DNA from: Acaryochloris sp. CRU_2_0
Lineage (GTDB): Bacteria; Cyanobacteriota; Cyanobacteriia; Thermosynechococcales; Thermosynechococcaceae
Reading direction: 5' to 3'
Assembly (NCBI GenBank): GCA_012034865.1
Contig: JAAUOM010000001.1
Span: 124,001 to 188,000, forward strand
DNA length: 64,000 bases
Shown here: piece by piece, positions 57,708 through 64,000 of the stretch
Position numbering within the stretch: the stretch's first letter is position 1
Layout: each line of letters starts with the position of its first letter
Program-made: the position numbers and the translations under genes
Notes under the pieces: generated by a model
Seen by the model: only the letters and a program-made list of their open reading frames with translations
Databases searched by the model: none
Told to the model about the DNA's origin: nothing

Positions 57708-58433
57708 ATGGTTCGTCTGGATGCCAACCCATCCCAATCGATCAGCGAGGATACTCCTAACGAGATTAAGCTGCCGACTAATTTATATAGTGATGAACCA
57801 CCCTTGGAAACAGATTTTCACCGTGAACAAATTGATCTGTTGATCCGGTTGCTCAAGTATTGGTGGTCTGACCGCCCAGACTTTTATATCTCTGGCAATT
57901 TAACGGTTTATTACAACGAACAGCAGCTTAAAAAACGGGATTTTCGAGGACCCGATATTTTTGTGGTGCTGGGTGCCGAAAAGAGAAATCGCCGCAGTTG
58001 GGCCATCTGGGAAGAAGGGGGTAAATACCCCAATATCGTGATTGAACTCCTCTCTAGCTCCACGGCAAAGGTAGATCAAGGTGCCAAGAAGACCCTTTAC
58101 CAGGACGTATGGCGTGTGCCGGATTACTTTTGGTTTCATCCAGAGACGATGGAATTCGCAGGATTTCATTTAGTCAATGGACGATATGAAGCAATCATCC
58201 CTACAGATAAGGGTTGGCTATGGAGTGAACAGCTCGGTTTATACCTGGGTATCCATGAGCAGCAGTTACGTTGGTTGAGTGCGGATGGAGATCTGATACC
58301 CTTGCCAGAAGAGCAAGAACGACAAGCTAAAGAGCAAGCACAGCAGCGCGCTGAACAAGCACAAAAACAACAAGAACGACTGGCAGCGTTTTTAAGATCG
58401 CAAGGCATTGACCCCGATCAACTGCCCGAATAG
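57708..58433 (+). CDS. Uma2 family endonuclease-like protein
   Basis: This 241-residue protein has a PD-(D/E)xK-type fold of the Uma2 (DUF820) family: P82-D83 in GPDIFVVLG, E113 in IVIELLSSST and a following Lys. The C-terminus is a Gln/Glu-rich coiled coil (EEQERQAKEQAQQRAEQAQKQ) ending SQGIDPDQLPE, a tail typical of cyanobacterial members. Cyanobacteria carry many copies with unknown targets. Confidence 0.88.
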   Translation: MVRLDANPSQSISEDTPNEIKLPTNLYSDEPPLETDFHREQIDLLIRLLKYWWSDRPDFYISGNLTVYYNEQQLKKRDFRGPDIFVVLGAEKRNRRSWAIWEEGGKYPNIVIELLSSSTAKVDQGAKKTLYQDVWRVPDYFWFHPETMEFAGFHLVNGRYEAIIPTDKGWLWSEQLGLYLGIHEQQLRWLSADGDLIPLPEEQERQAKEQAQQRAEQAQKQQERLAAFLRSQGIDPDQLPE

Positions 58434-58513
58434 ACCTGCGATCGCAACCTCCTAAAACTTTAAGATGCGTAGATTCAACCCTGGACGGGGCTTGCTGCTT
58501 CTCAAACAGCCTC

Positions 58514-59239
58514 TCATTGAGCAAAGGCTTGCACCTCTCGCCATTCTTGGGGGCAGAGGGGTTGGCGATCCATCTCAATGGCGAAACAGGATTGGATCGC
58601 TTGAATGAGATGGGCTGTGATCACTGACTCTGGCAATTGGGCAATGAATGGCAGTTCTTCAGCCTCAGCACAGTGCTGCACACCAAATACCTGTTTTACC
58701 AAATCCTGACAGGGGCGCAGCCGCATTGAGCCATGTTGCAAAACGGTATTTCCTTGCCAAACTTGGGCGCTGCCAACCAGTTTAAACCCGTTCCTCAAGA
58801 CTAGATCAGCATTCGTAGCGGTGCCAAAGCAATTAGGATTGTGGGTATCGCTGCGACAAGCATTGCCAAGTTGCAGAGCAATCCCCAAAGTTTGCCAACC
58901 CTGGATTAAAAATTGACAGAGGGATTGATAGGCTTGACGACGATGGGTGCTGGGAGATGAGAGTGCGATCGCATAACATAAATCTCCCGCATGTAAAACA
59001 GCCCGCCCGCCCGTAGGCCGCCGCACCAGATCCACAGGTTGCCCTTGCCAGGTTAAGTCTTGCCAATGATTAGGCCAATGCCGCTGATTTTTGCCTAAAG
59101 AGATAGCCGCAGGGGTCCAGGTATAAAAACGCAGCGTCGGTGGCATCAATCCCCGGCAGCATTGCGCAAACAGCCAACGGTCAATCGCCATTTGCATTGA
59201 GCCTGAAGCATCAAGAACCGGAATGAGTCGCCAGTTCAA
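58514..59239 (-). CDS. Lipoate-protein ligase / octanoyltransferase family protein
   Basis: This 241-residue protein has the BPL/LplA/LipB catalytic fold with RRPTGGRAVLHAGDLCYAI (about 76-94), GFKLVGSAQVWQGNTVLQHGS with the substrate Lys (about 152-172) and a helical C-terminus. It transfers octanoate or lipoate to lipoyl domains of dehydrogenase complexes or the glycine cleavage H protein. It is 3 bases downstream of the YbjN gene, in one operon. Confidence 0.85.
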   Translation of the reverse strand: MNWRLIPVLDASGSMQMAIDRWLFAQCCRGLMPPTLRFYTWTPAAISLGKNQRHWPNHWQDLTWQGQPVDLVRRPTGGRAVLHAGDLCYAIALSSPSTHRRQAYQSLCQFLIQGWQTLGIALQLGNACRSDTHNPNCFGTATNADLVLRNGFKLVGSAQVWQGNTVLQHGSMRLRPCQDLVKQVFGVQHCAEAEELPFIAQLPESVITAHLIQAIQSCFAIEMDRQPLCPQEWREVQAFAQ

Positions 59240-59242
59240 GGT

Positions 59243-59716
59243 TTAAACCGTAGCGGTGGGAAACTCTGTTTGTAACCCTTCATCGTGATCATCTGCGATC
59301 GTGGCCACCAAGGTAATCAAGTGAGAAATTTCACCGGGTGACAAGTCAGCCACCGATCGACTGGTAACCGCCACCACCTGCTGATTAAACATACTGAAAT
59401 GGGCTTCGAAGGTACTTAGCCAGTTCAACTCCAGCAATTTACGCATGAGGTTAGTCTCATTCTGCACAGGCAATGCCAAGACGGGTGACCAGACCGTGAA
59501 CGTGTCATCTTCTGAGCTACCCGTCAACTGAATGTAAACATCAACCGAGCCGTACTTGAACTTCCAGATGTGACCCTCCTCAGTGGAATTAACCAAAATA
59601 TTATTGTGTTGATCAAGACTAGAGATGACGGTGGCAATGACATCTGTATAGTTAAGGCTTTCATCTTCGTTGGACATAGCAGGGGCGGTCTCAGTTTTAT
59701 AGCTCATCATAAACAA
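59243..59716 (-). CDS. YbjN domain-containing protein
   Basis: This 157-residue soluble protein has the YbjN/type III chaperone-like fold: YTDVIATVISSLDQHN start, GHIWKFKYGSVDVYIQL strand pair and LMRKLLELNWLSTFEAHFSMFNQQVVAV. The role is unknown; related proteins influence stress and motility. ATG 59707 or 59674 are possible later starts. It leads the operon with the lipoate ligase-like gene. Confidence 0.8.
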   Translation of the reverse strand: MFMMSYKTETAPAMSNEDESLNYTDVIATVISSLDQHNNILVNSTEEGHIWKFKYGSVDVYIQLTGSSEDDTFTVWSPVLALPVQNETNLMRKLLELNWLSTFEAHFSMFNQQVVAVTSRSVADLSPGEISHLITLVATIADDHDEGLQTEFPTATV

Positions 59717-59959
59717 CTCATATGAGGTTCACCATGCAAAATCATACCCTTTGTGGGCAGTCATGATGGGTCTCATGTATCGTTTGAGAAGTGGGCATTA
59801 AATGTTCGACCCATATTCTATCTAAGTGGGGATGGAGCAAATGCATCAAGCCTCCGTCAACATCTCTGTAAGATCATCGTTACGCCTATGGTTTTACAAA
59901 ATGTTATAGTTTTTTCCCAAGGATCTCTTGTAAGAATCCGGCTGTAAGGAGTTGAACCC

Positions 59960-60973
59960 ATGTCCGTCAGTTTAAAAGAAGCCTTAGACATCGGCACCTA
60001 CATTGTCACTCAACGCATGAGGGGTCGTAAGCGCTTTCCCTTGGTTCTGATGTTGGAACCGTTGTTTCGGTGTAACTTGGCTTGCTCAGGTTGTGGCAAA
60101 ATCCAACATCCAGCCGAGGTCTTGCGTCAAAATCTCACCCCAGAGCAATGCTTTGCCGCCGTTGAAGAGTGTGGTGTGCCTGTAGTGTCAATTCCTGGTG
60201 GTGAGCCCTTACTCCACCCTCAAATCGATGAGATTGTAGCGGGGTTAGTAGCCCGCCGAAAATTTGTTTACCTCTGTAGTAATGCCATCTTGCTAGAGAA
60301 AAATCTACATGAATTCAAGCCCTCACCCTATTTGACCTTTAGTATCCACTTAGATGGATTGAAGGAACAGCATGATCACTGTGTTGATCGCGAGGGCGTA
60401 TTTGATGTGGCGGTTGCGGCGATCAAAGCTGCCAAGGCCAAAGGATTCCGGGTAACCACCAATACGACCATATTTGATGGAGCTGATCCGAATCAGATGC
60501 ATGAATTCTTTGACTTTGTTAGTTCTCTGGGGATAGATGGAATGATGATTTCCCCTGGCTATAGCTATGAATGGGCACCTGACCAAGATCGTTTTCTCAA
60601 AAGGGAACAAACCCGAACCCTATTTCAGCAAATTCTTGCTCCCTTTAGAGCGGGTCAGAAGAAATGGAATTTTAATCACAATCCCTTATTCCTAGATTTT
60701 CTAACGGGAGAGAAGGATTATGAATGTACGCCTTGGGGAATGCCTAGCTATAGCGTTTTGGGTTGGCAGAAACCTTGCTATCTTTTGAATGAAGGCCACT
60801 ATGAATCCTTTCAAGAGTTGCTAGATAATACCGATTGGGAGCACTATGGACGAGCCAGTGGAAATCCCAAATGTCAAGATTGTATGATGCACTGTGGTTT
60901 TGAACCTACGGCTGCTGTTGATGCCCTGCAACCCAATAATATGGGACGGGCTGTTGCTGGTTTATTTTGGTGA
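59960..60973 (+). CDS. hpnH: Adenosyl-hopene transferase HpnH (radical SAM)
   Basis: This 337-residue radical SAM enzyme has the cluster motif C-x3-C-x2-C at Cys38, Cys42 and Cys45 ([11 protein letters not shown]) and a Cys-rich C-terminus ([10 protein letters not shown]) characteristic of HpnH. It adds the adenosyl group to diploptene, the first step of extended (C35) hopanoid synthesis. AAGGAG lies upstream of the ATG. Other hopanoid genes are not in the window. Confidence 0.94.
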   Translation: MSVSLKEALDIGTYIVTQRMRGRKRFPLVLMLEPLFRCNLACSGCGKIQHPAEVLRQNLTPEQCFAAVEECGVPVVSIPGGEPLLHPQIDEIVAGLVARRKFVYLCSNAILLEKNLHEFKPSPYLTFSIHLDGLKEQHDHCVDREGVFDVAVAAIKAAKAKGFRVTTNTTIFDGADPNQMHEFFDFVSSLGIDGMMISPGYSYEWAPDQDRFLKREQTRTLFQQILAPFRAGQKKWNFNHNPLFLDFLTGEKDYECTPWGMPSYSVLGWQKPCYLLNEGHYESFQELLDNTDWEHYGRASGNPKCQDCMMHCGFEPTAAVDALQPNNMGRAVAGLFW

Positions 60974-60985
60974 GCTGTGTACAAT

Positions 60986-61246
60986 ATGGCTGCAAAAGTT
61001 GAGATTTATACCTGGGCAACTTGCCCATTTTGTATCCAAGCCAAGCACCTACTTTCTGATAAAGGCGTAGAGTTTGTAGAATATGCTATTGATGGGGATG
61101 AAGTTGCCCGTGCTCAAATGGCTGAGCGGGCGCAAGGTCGACGTTCTGTGCCACAAATCTTCATTAATGATCACCCTGTTGGGGGTTGTGATGACCTTTA
61201 TGCCTTAGAAGGACAAGGTAGACTAGATCCGCTGTTGCAAGCTTAA
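60986..61246 (+). CDS. grxC: Glutaredoxin (GrxC type)
   Basis: This 86-residue dithiol glutaredoxin has CPFC near residue 14, the cis-Pro motif SVPQIF and GGCDDL, which bind glutathione. It reduces disulfides using glutathione. ATG 60986 (MAAKVEIYTW) is preferred over GTG 60977. It sits 12 bases after hpnH and 10 before gshB, linking it to glutathione metabolism. Confidence 0.94.
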   Translation: MAAKVEIYTWATCPFCIQAKHLLSDKGVEFVEYAIDGDEVARAQMAERAQGRRSVPQIFINDHPVGGCDDLYALEGQGRLDPLLQA

Positions 61247-61256
61247 AGGGTGCTGC

Positions 61257-62243
61257 GTGAAGCTAGCATTTATTATTGATCCCATTGAAAACTTAGATCC
61301 TGGACATGATACCAGCGTCGCTTTGATGGAGGCTGCTCAAGCACAGGATCATGAGGTATGGATTACCCAGTTTGATCAGCTCAGCATCCTTGAGGGTCAA
61401 GCTTGGGCAACCCTGACGCCTGTATCCCTCAAGCCTGTTTGCCTTGTCGATGGCGTGTGGGTAGCACCAGCAGATTGGTTTACCCTGGGATCGTCTCAGC
61501 TCCAGCCCCTCTCGCAAATGAATGCGGTCTGGATGCGTAAGGATCCGCCTGTGACAGTGACCTATCTCTATGCCACCTATCTTCTAGACTATATTGATCC
61601 CCATCTCACCCTGATCATCAACCACCCTCAAGGACTGAGAGCCGCTAACGAGAAAATGTATGCGTTGCAGTTTCAGGATGTGATCCCTGAAACCATCGTC
61701 ACTCAAAATAAAGCGGTCATTCTCGATTTCGTACACAAAAAAGAAAAGGCTGTTCTTAAACCCTTGGGGGGTAAGGCCGGGGAAGGGATTCTCTTGCTCC
61801 AAGCTGAAGATCGCAATCTCAACTCTTTGATCGAAATTAGTACCCATCGCGGCCAAGAGCCTGTAATGGTTCAAATTTATTTACCAGAAGCCCAGCAAGG
61901 GGATAAACGCATTATTCTCTTAGACGGTCAGCCTCTGGGGGCGGTTAACCGGGTGCCCAGAGGTCAAGAATTTAGAGGCAACATGGCTACAGGGGGACAA
62001 GTCATGCCAGCGTTAATTACAGAGCGAGACCAGGCAATTTGTGCTCAACTAGCCCCAGTCCTTCAGCGAGATGGCTTGATGTTTGTCGGCATTGATGTGA
62101 TTGGCGGATACTTAACAGAAGTCAATGTCACTAGTCCGACGGGAATCCGTGAAATTGATCGTCTAGACGATACATCTATCGGGGAGCAGGTGATGCATTG
62201 GTTGGCAAAGACTCAAAAAGGTTTCTTAAAACACTCAGCATAA
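61257..62243 (+). CDS. gshB: Glutathione synthetase
   Basis: This 328-residue prokaryotic ATP-grasp enzyme joins gamma-glutamylcysteine and glycine. Its N-terminal domain starts KLAFIIDPIENLDPGHDTS. The grasp domain shows LKPLGGKAGEGILLL, VQIYLPEAQQGDKRIILLDGQPLGAVNR and the metal-binding end VGIDVIGGYLTEVNVTSPTG. The start is GTG. galE follows directly (TAAATG). Confidence 0.95.
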   Translation: MKLAFIIDPIENLDPGHDTSVALMEAAQAQDHEVWITQFDQLSILEGQAWATLTPVSLKPVCLVDGVWVAPADWFTLGSSQLQPLSQMNAVWMRKDPPVTVTYLYATYLLDYIDPHLTLIINHPQGLRAANEKMYALQFQDVIPETIVTQNKAVILDFVHKKEKAVLKPLGGKAGEGILLLQAEDRNLNSLIEISTHRGQEPVMVQIYLPEAQQGDKRIILLDGQPLGAVNRVPRGQEFRGNMATGGQVMPALITERDQAICAQLAPVLQRDGLMFVGIDVIGGYLTEVNVTSPTGIREIDRLDDTSIGEQVMHWLAKTQKGFLKHSA

Positions 62244-63236
62244 ATGAATAAACCCACTGTATTGGTAACTGGGGGTGCCGGTTACATTGGATCACACACT
62301 GTATTAGCGTTGCAACAAGCAGGCTATGGGGTGATCGTTTTGGATAACCTTGTTTACGGTCATCGAGACATTGTTGATTCCGTATTACAAGTTGAATTGA
62401 TTGAGGGGGATATTTGCGATCGCACCCTCCTCGACCAAATTTTTGCTCAGCACAACATTACCGCAGTCATACATTTTGCCGCCTATGCCTACGTTGGTGA
62501 ATCCGTTGAAGACCCGGCCAAATACTATCACAACAATGTCCTGGGTACCCTCACCCTTCTAGAAGCGATGCTAGCAGCCAAAGTATCTACCTTCGTCTTC
62601 TCCTCCACCTGCGCCTCCTACGGCAACCCCAACCAAATTCCCATCCCTGAAGAACATCCCCAGGATCCCATTAACCCCTATGGCATGTCGAAGTTCATGG
62701 TCGAGAAAATTCTCACTGACTTTGATCAAGCCTATGGCCTGCGCTCCGTACGCTTCCGTTACTTCAACGCCGCTGGTGCTGATCCAGAAGGTCGCCTCGG
62801 CGAAGATCACGACCCAGAAACCCATCTCATTCCGCTGGTCCTATTGACCGCTTTAGGCAAAAGAGACACCATCACCATCTTTGGAACCGACTATAAAACC
62901 TCAGATGGCACCTGTGTTCGTGACTATATCCACGTTACCGACCTCGCGCAAGCGCATGTTCTAGGTCTAGAATATTTGCTGGCTGGCGGAGAAACGACTG
63001 TCTTTAACTTGGGTAATGGAGATGGGTTCTCTGTTCGAGAAGTGATTGAGATGGCCAAAAAAGTGACTGGCTTACCCATTCCAGTCATTGAAGGATATCG
63101 ACGAGCCGGAGATCCCGCCATCCTCATTGGCAGCGCCGCCAAAGCCCGCAAACTTCTAGATTGGCAACCGCAATATGCCGATCTAGAACTGATTCTGACT
63201 CATGCTTGGAAATGGCACCAAAAACGCCATGCCTAG
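62244..63236 (+). CDS. galE: UDP-glucose 4-epimerase
   Basis: This 330-residue extended short-chain dehydrogenase has the NAD+ motif VTGGAGYIGSH, a catalytic Ser/Thr in FSSTCASYG and YGMSK (Tyr-x3-Lys), and the GalE-type end with RAGDPAILIGSAAKARKLLDW. It interconverts UDP-glucose and UDP-galactose for polysaccharide synthesis. Its ATG abuts the gshB stop. Its own stop codon TAG (63234-63236) lies in the CTAG end of the second MITE-like element. Confidence 0.95.
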   Translation: MNKPTVLVTGGAGYIGSHTVLALQQAGYGVIVLDNLVYGHRDIVDSVLQVELIEGDICDRTLLDQIFAQHNITAVIHFAAYAYVGESVEDPAKYYHNNVLGTLTLLEAMLAAKVSTFVFSSTCASYGNPNQIPIPEEHPQDPINPYGMSKFMVEKILTDFDQAYGLRSVRFRYFNAAGADPEGRLGEDHDPETHLIPLVLLTALGKRDTITIFGTDYKTSDGTCVRDYIHVTDLAQAHVLGLEYLLAGGETTVFNLGNGDGFSVREVIEMAKKVTGLPIPVIEGYRRAGDPAILIGSAAKARKLLDWQPQYADLELILTHAWKWHQKRHA

Positions 63237-63330
63237 CAGTCCGTCAATTATAAAGTTGACGAGTCAGAAGCTTTATAGCGTTTATTTTTGAGGGTTGAAA
63301 ACCCTCAAAAAATTCTTGACAGAGCACCAG
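63233..63330. mobile_element. MITE-like element, copy 2 (98 bp)
   Basis: The ends CTAGCAGTCCGTCAA and TTGACAGAGCACCAG align with copy 1 at 57572. The internal dyad (GTCAA/TTGAC) and hairpin (TTTTTGAGGGT paired with ACCCTCAAAAA, 63285-63312) are conserved in position while the stem sequence has changed on both arms (GATGGGT/ACCCATC becomes GAGGGT/ACCCTC). It begins inside the galE stop codon. Confidence 0.65.
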
Positions 63331-63335
63331 AGTCA

Positions 63336-64000
63336 TTACCGTTGAGTTTCAACCGTCAACACCTGCGGAGGTGTTGAGTCCGGTGGATAGAGAAAATCAA
63401 CTTGTACCAGGCGAATATCTTGAGGGGCCAGTTCCATTTCCACCAAAGGGGGAGCTTGTTTACCCCGATGTTGAACTAAATGGACATAGCGAGTTTGTGG
63501 CCGACCCTGATCATCTTGATAGCGAGCCCTTACCGTGCCTCTAAAGAAAACCTGCTTAGCAGGTGGCTGGAAAAATTGTAGATTCCCTTGTTTTTGATCA
63601 TTCTTGAGAGGGGTTTGTAACTTGATCGCCACTTTTTGCCGTTGAGCCGTAGGATTCTGCAACGGTAAGTTCAGACTATATTGAATGCCATAGTTGCCAT
63701 GGGCAGCATAGGCCGTATCTGGGTAACGAACAACCATCGGTGCACTTTGAATTTGCTGAGTGCCAAGGGTTCCGCGATCAACACTACTCAGAACGTAGGA
63801 ATAAGCCTTGCCTGCCTCTGGAATTTTGAGGGTGTAGCCCTTGCCGTCATTATCACTCAGTTGAGCCCGCCAAAGCGACCCCTTGGCTACCCCCGCAACC
63901 CGACTATAAACGACTGAACCCGGTTGCTTAGGGGGAGTAGGCGTTTTGTCTCGTGGGCCTGCTAACTTGCCCTCTTTCAGCAATTTTTCCCACTCGCTGA
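63336..64000 (-). CDS. DUF3370-like protein, C-terminal part (5' end outside the window)
   Basis: The frame is open to the right edge, so the apparent TTG at 63983 is internal. The visible 220 residues include EWEKLLKEGKLAGPRD, VVYSRVAGVAKGS, APMVVRYPDTAYAAHGNYGIQYSLNLPL and a beta-rich end (VRARYQDDQGRPQTRYVHLVQHRG). This fits the cyanobacterial DUF3370 family of exported proteins of unknown function. The gene is convergent with galE. Confidence 0.75.
   Translation of the reverse strand, partial: SEWEKLLKEGKLAGPRDKTPTPPKQPGSVVYSRVAGVAKGSLWRAQLSDNDGKGYTLKIPEAGKAYSYVLSSVDRGTLGTQQIQSAPMVVRYPDTAYAAHGNYGIQYSLNLPLQNPTAQRQKVAIKLQTPLKNDQKQGNLQFFQPPAKQVFFRGTVRARYQDDQGRPQTRYVHLVQHRGKQAPPLVEMELAPQDIRLVQVDFLYPPDSTPPQVLTVETQR

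Noticed and set aside
59753-59947. 64-codon ORF upstream of hpnH
   Set aside because: It has no ribosome binding site or recognisable sequence, and it overlaps the region expected to hold the hpnH promoter.
1-64000. CRISPR array, rRNA operon or complete insertion sequence
   Set aside because: No regularly spaced repeats, no rRNA sequence and no transposase gene were seen on either strand.

Overview
The window is cyanobacterial chromosome. It carries the adjacent photosystem I core genes psaA and psaB, phosphoenolpyruvate carboxylase, hopanoid maturation (hpnH), SLH-domain and DUF3370 proteins, Tat-exported caspase-like and Uma2 proteins, and frequent GCGATCGC-type octamers. A Leu replaces the usual Met at the B-branch A0 ligand position of PsaB, a change I associate with Acaryochloris (chlorophyll d, pheophytin A0). 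An Acaryochloris-type cyanobacterium is therefore the best guess, but this is inference.

Layout. 0-7 kb: the end of an SLH porin-like protein, a Ca2+/H+ antiporter, a GH57/DUF3536 protein, an anchored hypothetical protein and a GerMN lipoprotein. 7-11.7 kb: a two-gene P-loop/STAND NTPase cassette whose first gene is frameshifted. 12-23.6 kb: the most interesting region. It holds a multi-domain response regulator, a frameshifted hybrid-input histidine kinase and a small response regulator, followed by a compact RiPP locus. That locus consists of a 48-aa double-glycine precursor with an Arg/Thr core, an APH-like kinase, a HopA1-like lyase, a C39 peptidase, an ABC exporter, an HlyD adaptor and an unknown 146-aa protein. 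Three copies of TTCACA-N5-TTCACA precede the kinase, the precursor and the unknown gene, and tie the segment together as one candidate regulon.

23.6-36 kb: a catalytically dead caspase-like protein, ATP sulfurylase, an orphan VapB with a vapC stub, a phosphohexomutase, ppc, tRNA-Ala(GGC), a 49-aa ORF with a switch-like leader, nrdR, a GDPD pseudogene and a Nudix hydrolase. 36-45 kb: a soluble-adenylyl-cyclase-like giant, a DUF218 protein and a proline-rich exported protein broken by two A-tract frameshifts. 45-50 kb: psaA-psaB. 50-57.5 kb: a MacA/MacB-type efflux operon, an FHA-PAS-GGDEF-EAL protein and an S2P metalloprotease. 57.5-64 kb: Uma2, YbjN with a lipoate ligase-like gene, an hpnH-grx-gshB-galE run, and the end of a DUF3370 protein. 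Two copies of a ~100-bp MITE-like element lie at 57.6 and 63.3 kb.

Caution. Four of the gene breaks are one-base length changes in A/T homopolymers (about 11.07, 25.88, 42.57 and 43.42 kb) and could be sequencing errors. The amber codon in the exporter, the 2-base loss in the histidine kinase, the internal deletion in the GDPD gene and the vapC truncation are not of that type and look like real decay.
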